64,000 bases of DNA from Sitta carolinensis. Taxonomy: Eukaryota; Chordata; Aves; Passeriformes; Sittidae. The notes under the pieces were generated by a model. The model saw nothing but the letters and a program-made list of their open reading frames with translations. It was not told where the DNA came from and did no database searches. Position numbers and translations under genes: made by a program. The stretch covers positions 131,679,125-131,743,124 of the forward strand of contig CM063284.1 of the NCBI GenBank assembly GCA_032173965.1, written 5' to 3'. The first letter of the stretch is position 1. Each line of letters begins with the position of its first letter. Below are positions 40,105 through 55,000 of the stretch, piece after piece.

Positions 40105-43100
40105 AGCCTTTGGAGGAGTTGAGTAATGTGTAGTACAACAGAATTATAAAATTGTCTCACAGTTGTCTAAATAATTTATAATTTTCAGTTCCCTTATTGT
40201 AGGCCCGGTTTCACACTAGTTTTACAACTAGTTTATGTCAGATCTGTGGCATTAATTTTGTCAATGGGAAATAGGTAAATGACAGTGAAAAATCTTGACA
40301 TTTTTGAATGCCTACAACAAGACAATGTTCTCACATTTCAAACAAGTGCTAATTTTTGTAGTATTCAGCCAGTCACTCTTGAGCTCTGCTGATCACATTT
40401 TGATAGGTGGGTGCAATGTCTAATGTCAAAGATTTTTCATTCCATGAAAAAAATTCCCCAATCATTTCAAACTAAAAAGGTGGAGACTATGGGTAGGCAG
40501 AGTTACACTGAATTACACTTTACTTTATTTCTCAGCTCACAGTCTTAAGGCTTTTTTCCATCTTTAGTAATATTTACTTGTAGCAAAGAACATTAGGATA
40601 GTTGTGAGTGCAAGTGAAGCTAAAAGCGGACTGTCACCAGACCCCACTGCACAAAAAGTGGAAAGCTGATAGAGGGAAATGTTCTCATGACAGTGTAGCT
40701 TTGTTGTATTTCTATCCTTTCTTCTCAGGACAACCTACTTATAACCTGAATTGCACAAAGACTCCCTTTTTCTCTGATCTCAACAATCTGATCTCTGTAA
40801 TTTGTGAATTTTCATATGTAAAATTGATCTGATTAATTTTATTTTAAGTACATGTACTTAAAATAATTCCAAAGCAACTTAAAAACTATTGCTAGGGTGG
40901 GATAAGCATTAAATTTATCCCAATTACATCAAATAAGAGAATAGCTAGTAGCTTATGAAACAGATCCTTTGAACCTGATGTTGGACCAATGAGAAAGGGA
41001 TGTTTTCAGTGATTCTTTTCATATGTTTATTGGATGCACACATTGCTTATATCTGTCAATAACACTGAGAGCTATGACTAGATAGGGCAAAATAAACATT
41101 TTAAAACATGAACAGACTGCATTGGTAGCAGTGGAATGCATCTAGTTAGCTGAAGACCTTGTCCTCAGGCGCTGAAGGGATCGTAATTACAGTTGCAACT
41201 CCACCTTCTGGCTTATTTTGCTCTAAGGAGTCCAAGATTTTGGATCTTTTATTTGAATAAATGTGGATACTTCCTTCAGGGTTTGAAAAGGGAAAAAAAT
41301 TGACAGCTACATTCCAAAGAAAGCTTAGCTGGATGGAAAACGACTGCTTGCAATACTAACGTGCTCTTTGTTTTGTGGCACAAATCTTATCATCACTTTT
41401 AAAATGTGTAACTAGAATAAACACTGAATATGAAGGCAAAGAACTTATTTCGTGAGTTGAAGATTTCCATATGAAAATAAATGTATATGTATGAACTTTT
41501 TTTTAACAACCTTCAACAAATGTATGGGAAAAATACTTCAGAAAACTCTTCTTGCCAGAGGCATTTGGGCTACTTTAAAGGAACACACAAAGGGTAAACT
41601 AATCACATGGAGATGGCGAGTGAAAAAGCAGCAGAAAAGTGATAGCAAAAAGTCTGAAGTTCTCCATAGTTCTCTCCATATTTGTAAAGCTAGGGTACTG
41701 CCTCAGACACTCTTTTATACCACAGACAGTATTTTTAACGCTCAGTACTCCTCTTCACCACACCTATCTGTAGCAATCAATTTTGTAATTACTCTCAGTG
41801 GCTTCAGAACAACGTTCAAACTCATAAATTCCCGGTCAGAAGGGTTTTAAACATACAGCTCTCTTTTTAAAGGAGCATTATACACAGATTTGGTTATAAA
41901 CATCTTTCTGCATCCTTAGGAAAAAATAGAGACTCGGAGTCATACATAGGATTTAATGGAAAAAGTTATAACCCTGTGTAAAGACAAGCACCAGCAGTAG
42001 AACAGTGATAAATGAAGCTGTTCAGGCTCCCTGGCATGTTGATTCTGTGGAGTACATTTTACTGAAACAGTTTCCATATCATGTTTGGCCTCATGAATGT
42101 TCAGTGGTAGAGGCCAAATCCTGTCTTCAATCCAATCTCTGCAATTCCCTTCAACCACGTTGCAGCTTTCATCTGTTTTCTTGCATCAGATTCTTTCACA
42201 GGAGTTCAGCCGTGCCAAGCATCTTGAAGTTGTATTACCAAGAATGTTTAAAGCACAAATCTCTTAGCCTCATCGCTGAACACAAGTGCCTTTGCCCAAG
42301 TGCTGAAAAGGTTTCTTTGCCTTGAATTCAAGGGAAAAAAGCTGGCAGTTTTTGTACCACTTTTAGTCAAGATCTTGGCTTTTAAAGCTGTGGCATAAAC
42401 ATACACGTTGAACCAAAGCAGGATTTGACTGTGGAAGAGAAATCAATGTCTGTAGGAATCTGTGAGATGTTTCCACGTGAAGAGAACATTCTCCAGTATG
42501 TCCCTACACTGGCCTGTCCACAGGGCTTGTGAAAAACAGCATCTTGATTTTCTCCACTACAGCTCACATTCACAGACTGGAACTATAGCTGTGCCTTGGT
42601 CTGAACGGTTTTCAACCCCTCTGTCCCTGGGGTGTCAACCCTTCCTCCCTTCTTGTGTGCAGAAATTAATGGGAGAGGAGGGAAACTTTTGTTAGTTTTG
42701 GCTCAGGGCTGGCTGGGGCACTAATAGGCTGGCCAAAGTGTCAAGATCTCCTCCCCAGAGGAGAAAGGACTAACCAAAACAAAAACCCTGTGATGAGCAA
42801 AATCAAAACCAGGCAGGAGTGTGGGATTTGAGGGCTCACATGTAGATCAGGAAGGTATCAGGTAACCACAACAAGCAGAGGACTCCAAAAAATGCTCAGT
42901 AGGCTGCAAACATCTGGCATAGCACTCCTTTACTTTTCCTTAGCTAGACTGCTGCACCTTGAGAAAAAAGCCTTTCCTGTCATCAGCCCCTGCACTCCCC
43001 TGCCTCAGTGTGCCAGGCAGCAGTGTGTGCTGGAGGGATATGCCCTCTGCTCCTGTCCTGCTCCCTGGAAAAGCCCAGGCTGGGCTCCAGGGAGAGCTGC

Positions 43101-45679
43101 TTTCCTCCCCTTGCCAGTACCAGGACAGCTTCCGTCTGAACCTGGAAGACGAGAGAAGGCTTTTCACAATGCTACCGTGTCACCAATCCCAGTGTAGATG
43201 AGCCAGTGCAGGAACACTGCCCTGCTGGTTCTGGGACATTTAGCAGGTCATAGATTGGGTTTTGGGGTGCTCAAGAACACTCCTAACTGGAGTCTCTTTT
43301 GAGAGAAGTCTCAGGCTAGGGATGGGAATGAGTGGAAGATGGAAGGAGGAAGCCAATGAGAAAAAGCAGCTGAGGAACAGCAAGGAAATGAAGAAGGTAT
43401 TGTGTCTTTCCCTGCTGCAAATGGCACCATTTGACTTGAAGAAGAAATATCTGAGAAATAATTCAAAAATACTGTCTCAAAACAGGACTAGTAGACATCA
43501 GTCAGGGGAAATCTGTCTTTAAGTTTGAGACTCTGGAACTGTATTTCTATTGTGTTTGAACCAGTTCAGTCAACCCCACTTAATTTCTATTGTTGAGGGA
43601 GTCTAAAATAGGCAGGAAAGTAAGAAAAAAATAAAGTCTTCTGGAGAGATATGCTGAGAAAGAAAACATTATTTTGAGAAGGGGACAAAAAAAGTGGAGA
43701 ACTGAGAGGAAGGATATAAAATGTACCTAGTGAAGCAATTTGGGGATTATTTTTTTTCTCTTTTTTTTTCTGTAGAGAATTTGTCATCAGCCTATAGTAA
43801 CCATTCACCTGTTCAGTAACTGTAAATACACTGGGCATAACAAACTAATCTTCTGACTTTTCTTTGCGTCACTCTTATGGGGAAAATGCCGCAAGAGAAA
43901 TTTATCTGACATGTTGTCATTTCTCTTTGCACTTTAAACCTGTCCAATATGAAAAAGTGAAGCAGTTTGTTTGAGTTGCAGAAGGGGTTTTGGCTTACTC
44001 CCCGTAAAAATATGATTATAAATTCCTCCTGCATTTACTGTTGGCATATTATAAACAATTGAGTCCACTGATTACAGGGTTATATAAGAATTTTCATGTT
44101 ATTTGAGACCGAATTCATCAGGTGCTCTATGAAAGTGACATAGATATTTTTTAACATCTAAAATTCAAACTAAAAGAAACTTTTTCTCTTCTGTGGGATT
44201 TTTATTACTAGCCTGGGGAGGAAGAAAGAAAACTGTGGGAGTTCTTGCCTCATACGCCCAAGATTATTGCTTTCAGTGCAAATTCTACTCATTTGCAGCT
44301 GGCCTGTGAGTATCCCTGCTCTGTGACAGTGTTGTCCCCATCCAGATATTCAAAAATTTCAGTGTCCTTATTTAAACCTCTGGGATTCGGCCTCTGCATT
44401 TGATTCAAGATTTTGAAAGTCTTGGCAACTATCCCAATGCTTCTTGGTGAATTGTAGGGCATGAAAGAAGCTGCGTTTTGACCACTGTGTTTTACCTTAG
44501 CGTGGAGCACTAAATTATCTGTCAGAGATGGGGAAAAACCATGGGAATGAATATAATCTGTTTATTAGTTTATGGTCACAAAGTCCTCCCCTCAAGGGAG
44601 TGTTCCAAAACCAGAATGCTGGATTTTGTGTTTCTGTGAGTTAGTTAGCAGAAAAACATGACTTCCTATTAACAATATGCCCAGCAGTGACTAAACTTTT
44701 GATAAAGTCATCAAAGATGCAGAGCAGTCACATATACAAGTATTCCTGTAAGGCATACCACAAATAACTAATTTATTTTGGAAAAGCTTTCTGAGATCTT
44801 CCAAACACAATTGTAGAAGAGATTATCTGTATGGGGATGATCCAGCTGAAGAACATAATTTCAGAAAACATAGCTACCCACACTATGGAATACATTGCTC
44901 TTCTATGCATTCTATTGTATTCTATGGTATTTGTCATATTCTGGCATATTCGACAAACTATGTTTTTGCCTATTACTGCTGTATCTCAGCTATTTGGGTA
45001 GGTGAGAGTGAGGGTATGGTAAATTTCCTTTTTCTGCAAGTTTGTCATAGGTTTAACGGCTTCTTTAAAGAGAAAGTAAAGCATGTACATTTTGTAGTTA
45101 CAGCAAATTAGAATCACATTGTCCCTTAAGTTTGCTTCAGCTTGATTATGAAAGGAACCTTGATATTAATAGGAGAGATTGGCTAAGTGAACTAGCAGTC
45201 TTCACTCTTTCAGTTTGACTTGTCAGTTGGGGAACCAGTTTTCTGATATAAGGACACTTTCCTAGTCAGAAAGATGCTGAGACCATCATGTTCTTTTGCT
45301 GGATTCATGGAACACCCATCAGTATTTGAACTTCATTAGATGACACTGGATTTTCAACATACAACAAGCACATACTCCAAGATATTCAGAATGGACCATA
45401 GATCCCATTTGGTAAAAGTGCAAGTGAGACATAATGAAAACTTCTTTAAACTTATAGTTCAGGAATTGATTACTCATTTTTAAGAGGTTCATATGCCAAA
45501 GTAAGAACACACTGAAGAAGAACTTTATTAGACCAATTTCTATAGCAGGATTTGTGGCCCATAACATTTTAAAAGCAGCAAATCCTGTCTCTCACCTTTG
45601 ATTCCATTATCAGATATTTAATGGCATTGTTTATAAACATAATCATTATTTGTACAACAGTGTCACTTAGAAGCTTTAA

Positions 45680-45800
45680 ATATGAGACCACAGTTGAGTC
45701 GTTTCATCTCCAGGATTCAGTTTCCCAATCTCATAATAATATTTTAGAGCCATGTTGTTAGGAAGGCTTAGCAATGTTTGCTGAACCCTTTGAAGAAGTG
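45680..45800 (+). mobile_element. MIR/CORE-SINE-like remnant
   Basis: GATTCAGTTTCCCAATCTCATAATAATA, described here by its parts TCAGTTTCCC, ATCT and AATAATA, followed by GTTGTTAGGA, matches the order of the 3' half of MIR-type SINEs. Strongly diverged. Confidence 0.45.
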
Positions 45801-46899
45801 AAACAACTTATTAAGGTATAAGGAGGGTTGTTATTTAAAAAAAAATTGTAGTTATTTTTCAAAAGCAAACAATTTTGGCAACATGATAAAAGGCAGAAAG
45901 AAAGAGGGAGTGTAGGACTGAAGACAGTATGTTCATTTTTTCCCTCACTAAACAGTAAACTCTTTAAGGAGCACTATATACTTTCATTCTCATTGTTCTA
46001 TCTCCCAGCCTCTTGCACTCAAGAGCAGTCATTTCATATCTGTATTTACACTTCTCAAGCCATAGTCTGTGCTCATGCTTTTCAGCACAGTATACATTTA
46101 TTTAAGGATCAACTTGGAGTACTTATTTCTTCTATTGAGAAAACACATCACATTCACACATCACAGCCTGCAACTGCAGAACTACTATAAATCAAAAAAT
46201 ATCACTGACATTCTCCTTTCATCTACTCATAGATGCTATTCTTAGGGCTTTTGCCTTTATTTAGGTTGCTTGGCTACTTCTTCCTTGTGACTGAAATACA
46301 TTGTCTTTAATTTCTTTTCTCAGCCAATAGACTTTTTTCCTCCTGATAGTGCCCAACAGTGTGATTGTTAGCTATTGGTGCATGCAAGCCCACCCACGCA
46401 TTTTTGGCAATCAAAAATTATTCCACAAAGTCAATTCCTTTACCAAAAGGCAATGCCCATATCAAAACAATTAATCTTACACTATGTCTAGCAGTAATAT
46501 ATTTCCTGTAAGTTTTGTTTGTCTAAGTATCAGTTTGGGGATGAAAAGCATGAAGGTACAACTCAAACCATGACATTTGTGCACTACAAGGAAGAGGATA
46601 AAATGTTGACTTTGCTTTCCATGATTTTAAGCTGAATTTAAGTAGCATAAATTAGATAAGTGTCCAAGTGAGAGGAAAAAGTAATTCAGTGTAAAGAAAA
46701 AGACACAACGGAGAAGAGAAAACATCAGGAATAGAAGTGGGGTGTCTGGAGGAGAGGCCAGTGGGAAATTTCATAGGCAGCCAGAAGTGGGATGAGATTT
46801 GGAGTGTGTTACTGTAGAGATGCAGTCAGGACCATTAAAAAAATAATAATAAAAAAAAAACCAAACCAACAACAAAGATGTTTTTTGTTTTGAGCTTTG

Positions 46900-47300
46900 C
46901 TGGTAATTTTGCAGCATACTTAAACTTCATCCACAAGTTGCTGCTTGTTGGCTCATTAAGTTGATCCAATTGCTTTTTTAATCACCTCAATTGCTGATGA
47001 TAAGCATGTAAATATTTTGTGGCAATATTTTGTGACAACTACTTCCCATCATTGAAAATATGATCTAGCTCTGACGAAAAGGTGATTAATGAGACTCCAC
47101 AGCTCTTTTGAAATTTCTTTTGTTATGACTACGAAAAATAGAAATATAATTTAAAAAAATATGCTAATTCCGGATGAACTTTAAAAAAATAAGCAACAAA
47201 GAGTCTGATTGGGACAGTTTGGGTAAATTTAGCTGGTGTGAATCAGTGGCTAACATGAAACAGCTGGATTTATGGTACTCCACCAAACTTCTTTCTGTTT
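46900..47300. promoter_or_regulatory. Candidate AT-rich regulatory element
   Basis: A repeat-free stretch with dense homeodomain-like and forkhead/SOX-like words (TGATTAATGAG at about 47082, TAAATATTTTG at about 47009, GGCTAACATGAAACAGC at about 47248) and no open frame above background. It looks like conserved non-coding DNA, but this is an impression without an alignment. Confidence 0.25.
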
Positions 47301-48387
47301 TCTGCTTAAAGTCACCATTAAGTCCATTGCTTTGTTTTAAAACTACCTAATTTCCAAAAGCTGTACATTACTTTAAATGACTTGTTCTGTGAATCTGGTC
47401 ACAAGATACTGTCTGGCCTGTGCATGAAAAATATGCTGGAGGTAAATTGTTTGTCTGTCTTTCTGTCTAATAACAAAAGGTTCAGCTCTGTAAATAAAGT
47501 TAAGGCAGTCTATCTGGAATAGGAATTTAGCTCATTTTAAAAGCCACTTTCTGAAAAGATTAATTTCCTATCTCTAAAGGTGAAATGGGCTCTTCTTGAA
47601 TTAGATAATACTGTCTTTTTCAGCATTTGCAGGATTATGTCTCCATGTGTGAACCCAATATTCACACAGGATTGTGTAATGGTAAAAGTATTTGCCTGGA
47701 ACAGCCAGCTTTATGATTGACTGATTATATTCTACTGAAGATTGAAGTGAAGATAACATTTTCAAAAGAAAAATATTGCTGGCACTTGACTACCTGTTCT
47801 GCACAGCATTTATTCGCACTTGTCAACTAACCAAAATAAAACCTTTAATACTGCCAATTTGTGACCTTCTTTGCTGTAAAATATTCTGTTACTAAATCAG
47901 CACTTCTCTGCTGCCTGTGTTTGTCTTAAACCTTTTTGTGAAACAGTATCTACCCCCTTAGAGCCATTTACTGCTCTTGCTGTGTACGCAATGAGAGTTC
48001 TGTGCAAAGATCAAGGGGACATTTAGGTGTAGTTACATCCAGGTGATAGTGATGCAGGGTTTACTTTAGGGTTGCTCATTTATTAGGATACATTTTGTGT
48101 GTCCTTACTAAAAGACAGCTCAGCTGTATTGGAGCCTGAACTCATTGTTCTCGACATTTAAACACTTTTACGCTGAATAGTTGGGATGAGCTGGGTAAAT
48201 GTTTTGAGGTTTTTTAAGGTAATGAGTGAAAGACACATGAAACTAGAGTTATGTTTTACCAGCTTAATACAGCCACAAACTGTACTACCTGATTTATAAT
48301 GAGAAGATGTTACATTTCTTATAATAATCTTTGATGAATAGGAAGTGTTTTTGCCTATGGCTATATTGTGCTAGGGTCTGATTATAT

Positions 48388-49010
48388 CAGAGCTTATAAA
48401 TGAAAATGTCAGAAGGGGCCACTGTGATCATCTGGCTTGGCCTCTTATAATACAAGCCATGGGACTTCCCTGAATTAATTCCTGTTTGAACTGGAACAGA
48501 AGTTTAGAGAAGCAGCCAATCTCAATTAAAATATTTCCAGTGATGAAGAGCCCACAGCAACCCTTAGTGAATTGTTTTCAAGGAAAAACTATCTTTGCCC
48601 TTACATTTTTGAGCCTTATTTTTATTTTGAATTTCCCTTAATTCAGCTTCCAGCAATTAAATCTTATTATGCCTTTGTCTGCTAGACTAACTCTTATTTA
48701 TCAAAATCATATTCCTGCCATAGATACTTATGGTCTGTGATCATCTCAACTCTTAGCCTCTTCTTTTCTAAAACAACATATGAAACTCTTAGAGTATGCT
48801 ATAAAACTTTTTCTAGTGGTTTAATCAGTCCCATGGCTCTTTTTCACAGTCTGTGTAAATAGGATCCATAGCATCCTCTATGGATTGAAAAGATGAAGAG
48901 TGGACTGTAGCCCTTCACGAGTCCTACCAAGGCTAAGTGTAGCAGTGACATCATCTTCCTTGCGCTTCATGCATGCTCTTGCATCCTTCAGATCCCTTTT
49001 GGCTGCAGTG
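48388..49010 (-). mobile_element. Ancient CR1/L3-type LINE fragment (3' part)
   Basis: Read on the + strand it begins with GAAGGGGCCACTGTGATCAT, CTGGCTTGGCCTC and TACAAGCCATGGGACTTCCC. It continues through GTGATGAAGAGCCCACAGCA, CCTTTGTCTGCTAGACTAAC, TGGTCTGTGATCATCTCAAC and the CATGGCTCTTTTTCACAG segment. This order is that of the complement of old amniote CR1-family elements, so the element itself lies on the minus strand with its 3' end at left. It is full of stops and indels and encodes nothing intact. Confidence 0.75.
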
Positions 49011-52000
49011 CTCATTGAGAGGTTGTACTCAGGAAGTTACTGACCATCAACATTCAGAGGTTAAGCTAAAGTTAGAAAAGTACTGAGTGACATAGAAGAA
49101 AAAAAAAGGAATATTTCAGAAGATATTTTAGCTTCCTTATGTAGGACGAAATTATATCCAAGCTGAACATAGCTGGACATGGGTGCAGGAAAAAATTCCA
49201 CTCACTGCCTGCCTCTCTTATATGTCTATGTATGTGGTTGTGTGCAACAGCTTTAGTGGTTTGAGAAGGAACAGGGTTGAGCTTCAGGTGCTCTACTCCA
49301 GAGCACATCAGCTGGTGACAGGAAGCGAGGAGAGAAAGAGGTGGGTGGCCCCACTTCCAGAAGAACTTGCTCCCCATCTCTCCACAGTACTGTGGAGGTG
49401 GGCCTCTGGCATTCCCTTCCTGAACATCACCAGTCCCAGAAGATTGTAAGGAAGGAGGACATGGACGGGCAAATAAATGCCTGGAGGCGGATTTCTCCAA
49501 ATCTTCTTGACTGTGAAAGCCCGGGTCCATTCAGTTTTTAAAGCAAGGGTAGTGAGACAGACAAGACCATTCAATAGCCCAGCAGTATTCCTTCAGCCTT
49601 GCACGCTGTTTTCTCTAGCCAGCTTCCTCAAAGTAATTTTGCACTTCATCTTGGAGAATGAGTAAGCATCCTCACACCACTTTAGACAATATCATCAGAA
49701 GTTTGTGTAACTTACACAGCTACCTACATGAAGCAACCACTCACCCCCAGGAGATTAGTGCAGCTTATGCTAAACCTTCTTCCTGTGTATAGTCTCTGTT
49801 GTTGCATGAAATACTTATATAAAATCTCACGTAGGTATCGTTGCTGATGTTTCCTTTGCCTTTATTGTGACAGCATAGGTGGGCTTTCAGTTAATAAATA
49901 CTACTGGTATCAGCCAACAGTACAGGGTAAAAATGGACATGTTTTATACAGTAAATTAACATGTGACAATGTCCCCATAGGAACTATACTTATACTAATG
50001 TTCCATTTACTGCATTTATTTAAGATACCAAAATTAATTGCAACTACCACAGCCAATTTATGCACTTAGCATTCTGCTACACACCCTTGAAGTCTGAAAT
50101 CTGAAATTTATTAATATCATACATATTTTAACACACTCGTCTGTCTCTTTCTCTTTTCTTAACTCTGTGTAGGATCTAAGATATTTTCCTCAGGGCTTGG
50201 AGAGGTGTTGCTCCACACTGTGCTGTAGCACAGGGTCTTGGATATACCTTGTAGGAGTTTAATGAGTGTTTATCTTCTGATAGTGCCAAGAGGCTGTCTT
50301 GCAGTCAGTCAATCCTTCCGGTGGCTGTAATTTCTCAATGCAGTGCTGATCATATCTCAGTGAAGGAGGATCTTACTCTCCTTCATAGTAATGTCAATGA
50401 CCCAGTGTTGTAATAATGTCTCAGAGAAACACATGCTTGCTCACCGCCATGTTATATCAGCAAGAATTTCCTTCTTCAATGCCCTGAATTTTTTCAAGAT
50501 CACAGTTTGTCCTGAGGAGATCCCCAGTTACAACAAAGTCTCCTGCTTAGAAGGCAATTGGGGTTTTTAATGTAGTGAATTCTCATCTTTCCATATGCAT
50601 CATTCCTCCTCATTCTCTTACCACCACTAGTGACAGCTGGGGCTGTGAATGTAGAAATAAGCAGACAACATTGTGTGCAGTATCAGGATGTTGTTCAGGC
50701 TCTTGGTACATGTATTTCTTTGTTCAGGAAGGGCTGCTTGTATTTTTTCTTTGCCTTTTGCAGAGATAAGGTCTCACACTGTTGAGTTCATCACAACCAT
50801 TCAACACACTCCTGGGTTAAGTTGCCATCTCTCAGCTGGGAAACAGTTCAATTCAAAATATACAGCTCAAAAACAAAGTAATATGTGCTAAATTTACACA
50901 CAGCTGTGACAGTGCTTTAGCTTCACATTCACAATTCACAAGAGATGTACAAGTACTTACTATCTTCTAGCTCAAAATTGTAACTTCTCGGTGCATTTTC
51001 TCAGAAGGCCCACTCCTCCTATGCTCCAAGGCCTGCTAGGGATGCTGCAGCCACTCTTGCTTTCATAGCCTCTCTTGCTGTTTGGACCACATTTCCCCAC
51101 ATGCCTCACATCTGCTTACCAGGTTCCTGGATATCCTTGATATAGTTTGGCCAGTCTGTTGCACCTCTGGCTTTCCAGATACAGAATTCTCTTCCAAAAT
51201 GGCTCTGTGTTATTCCTAAGAGTTTCTATTATCAGTTATCCAACTTTCAGACACTATCTTCCGTGCCCAATTCATCTTGATAGCTCAAGTATTTTTGAGA
51301 AACAAGTAAAATTCTTCCCTGATGTCTGGCTACCCTATCAGAAATCTAGATGGAAGCACTTGTAAATCTTTGTCTTGTGGAGCTTGTTTTCAGATATTTT
51401 CCAAATCCCTGCCTTAAAACCATCTGTATGAGAATAAAAATAAAAAGGAAAACTATCTGCTTCACACATATATTGGGCAGAAGCTCGCTTTTTAAAAATT
51501 CCTGGTTAAAAATGGTAGATGACTGGATTTTCTATCTGTCAGGGTATTTCTTGCTCATTTTCACTGTTTTCATGCTGTGGGATTTATATGGCTAAAAATG
51601 AATTTTTGTTATACAAAAGTAGAAGAGCTTTGCAGAGTCAGAAGCTTTTGTTAAAAGTTGTCTATGACTTTCTATGCCTAAACATACACAACAACTCTTG
51701 GCCAGACACTGTTCCCTGTGCATGTTTTCATTCTTTTGGTAAGAGTGACCTTGACAAAACAGCTATGGAATATTTCTGTCTTCAGTGCAATGCCCCAATT
51801 CTGTTTCAATTGCATCATTACTTGCCTATTGATTTTAGTTATTGCATTTAAAGGTGTGAGATATGTGCCCTGATAGATGTGATGGCAGAAATATGCTGAA
51901 GTTTTCTTTTTATAGCATCTTTCTTCAGTAGCTGCACTAAAGGTTTTCCATGCATTCAAGATTATTGGAATAAATATCAATATATATTTTTATAATCTAA

Positions 52001-55000
52001 TAAGAGAAATGGGAGAAAATAGTAATGAAAAGCATAAATATAAGTAATTAAAATATATGTAAGTAAGATGATAAGAATATAAAATGAGAATGTAATGGAA
52101 AAAAGGAGACAGCAGACAGCCTTTTTCTCTCCTCTGCAAGCCCTCCTCCTGGCCACCACCGCTCCCTGGGAGTCAGATCTCGTTAGCATTGTCTCCACAC
52201 TGAGCCCAGCAGTGAACCCTCAGCTCGCAGGGAGCCACGTCAGCATCTGGCGTGGCACAGATCCCTGCTGTGCAAATGAGCTAGACAGGGGCTGGCAGAG
52301 GATGGCGTAAGCCAGAACTCGTTTGTTCAGGCACATTTCTACCACTTACCAGCCATGCCAGCTCAGGCACAAGTTTCTTCATCAGCACTGTAGACATTTC
52401 CTAGGCTCCTGGACATTATTTAATGCATGAGACTAAACAATGATCTTGCGGGGCTTTCTGGAAGGTCAGAAGTCAGTGACACTGTGCATGCCTGCTTTTT
52501 CACACACATTATTCAGGAGGAAGACACTACTATGGAGATATTAAACCAAAGCAGTATCAAGCCCTAAACAAAGATCACTGGACAGAAGTCTGTTCTGTGG
52601 CATAATTGGCATACAGGTGAATCAGCCTGGAAACTGCTTACCATAAGAGAAATTAGGTGACTGTAAAACGAATGTGACATCATTCTATGCAAATAATAAC
52701 TTAATGCTTAGAATGTGACTGGTATCTTATTATGAAATGATACAAACACTTAATTGATAGTTTGGTTCACCTGCTACCAAAGACTGGCCAAAGATGGCTG
52801 GAAGACAAGCACATGCTCTCAGAGTTGCTGTCCAAGTCTATCTGACTTCTACTCCTGTTTTATTTGTAAGACTGAAAACACTGACTTTCCCGGGGCGCAA
52901 GTAAGGTGCAGGTATTTCAGCATTGCTTGCTGATGGGCACTGAGAACTTCCCTGGCTGGCATAATGACCTGGAAACACTATGGAGATCCTGAAACTAAGA
53001 AAGCAGCAGAGCTGCATAAGAGCCCCATAAAAAATTGGGTTCTCAGTACATATGACTTTTCTCTTCAGTTCCATTGTTTCCTCTGTTGTTCATTAACAAA
53101 CTTCAGCATCCTGTCCAGAAGAAAGCTGCCTTGTATTTTAACCGGATACCCATTTTTGATCCAAGGAATTGAAACCCTTGGAACACACTGAGCACACATG
53201 CACCCACCAGCATGTCTAACTGCAATCTGAAGAGTAGAATGGTTCCTTTTTCCTTGAAAAAATTTCCCAGTGAAGCTGAGGAGTAAGACCGATTGATACT
53301 AGGTTGAGTGGGGAGCCTGAGAACAGCTTGAGGGCTGAAGGCACGTGTAGGTTGGAGGACAGGGTTTAGCTGTGTGGTGCAGGCCTTTCAATAGAGAGGA
53401 CAATGGACAGGTCTGATGAACAGTAGTCAAGATTCGGGTTTTAAGCACCTGAGTGATCCACAAATGGCAGTCTCATGGGAGCTGAGGGGGACATTGCAGA
53501 GGCCAAGAGCCACAATTCTGAAGGGCTGCTGGGAAAGTTACACCTTGAAATGCTTCTGCTCTCTCTTCACTGGGTAGCTGGTGTGTGCCTTGTGCTGGGG
53601 CTCTGGCCCACTACTTACACAGGGGCACACAGAGGGCCCAGCCAGGCTGAACCGTGACCTCTGCGACTGCTTCCCTTCCCTTGCTGTAGCAGCCACACTG
53701 GGAGAGCTCCCCTGGCCAGCAATACATCAGGCAGGCTGCAGAAAAGGGTTCTAGCACAGAGCCCGGAAGTCATGTCTCCATAATGTGGTTAGTTGGCTGG
53801 GCAAGAGCAGGGCAAATTACTTGGAGAAAAGTTAAAATAGTTTTCCCCAAGTCCTGATAGAAACAGATTCATTATGTATGTCAGCCTTTCTGTGCCACTT
53901 ACCTAGCCCTGAAGAAGGGTTGGTAGCATTGTACTCTTTACACCTCTGTCATAAGTCACATAAGAATCATAAGAATCTTGCACTGCTTTGAGGAACCTCA
54001 CTTCTGTCATGAAACTACTCTAACCTTAGTTTTAAATTCCTTCTCTGACATGCCTGAAGTCAAGAAAAAAAAGCCTAAAATCAGGTGTGATAAGAGCATG
54101 ATATAGTATTGTCCTCTGAAAAGTCAAACAAGCTTCCTCTTAAGATCAGGTACTCTTCCAGTGCAGTTGTTCAGCAACATGCTACCAAAATCTTACTTTT
54201 CAAAATAAAGGTGCCTCTTTGTTTCTTTCAGGGATTAGACAATTTAAAAACCTCTCCTGAGACAATCTGGAGAGCTTTTCCAAACTAGAGGAGCAAATCT
54301 GTTCCCCACAATACTCACTCAACTACTTTCAGTCAGCTGATCCTTTATCACTCAAAATATGAACATATTTATTTAAAAGTCATCTGAAGATGGATTTATG
54401 AAAGGAAAAAAGACCTGAGAATGAGGTTGCCTGCACATGTCAAAAAAATTATCTGGAAGAAAGAGGGGAAGAAAAATTAAACATATTTCAGTAGGAGGCT
54501 ATATTACAATTCTCACATAAATTGGGTCTGGCAAGAACATGTAAAGCAGAGTTTGAGTCTACATGACAAGCACATTCAGGGAAAATCTTCATATATCCTC
54601 ATATTTGGTTCAGTTTAGAAGTGCTGGTGCAATGTGTGCGCATAGGAAAAAACAAGTGAAAGCAGGAGAGAGTTTCTGTGACTATGCCAGCAGGTCATGA
54701 CTATATAATTTGTAGTGTGGGAAGAAGTTAGCAGAGATCTTTGCAATGCTGAAAGTATGATGAAATACCTGGGTTAAAAGATTAATACAAAGAGAGACAT
54801 GAAGAGCCTGAGTCATGAACACAGGAAGGCAGAGGATCAATAGGAGTGGTCCAGAGAGACAGGGAGGGCTGCACACAAAAGGCAGAGGAGAAAACCAGGG
54901 CACCCAGTGTAAGAGGAAACACCTCAAAATAGAAGAAGATAGGAACGTAAATGGCAAGAAATAATGTGAAAACACTGAAGAAATACAAGGAGCATAAAGC

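Larger units (their letters stand above)
33248..48387. other. Intergenic gene desert, no gene seen
   Basis: AT-rich sequence with scattered short open frames that overlap on opposite strands and carry no motif. GC-richer patches at about 35100-36050, 37200-37450, 39660-39950 and 42900-43200 hold no recognisable exon. Old repeat scraps are listed separately. Confidence 0.5.

Noticed and set aside
49072..49530. 152-codon minus-strand open frame
   Set aside because: No recognisable domain, overlapping + strand frames of similar size, low-complexity tail and no splice or promoter context.
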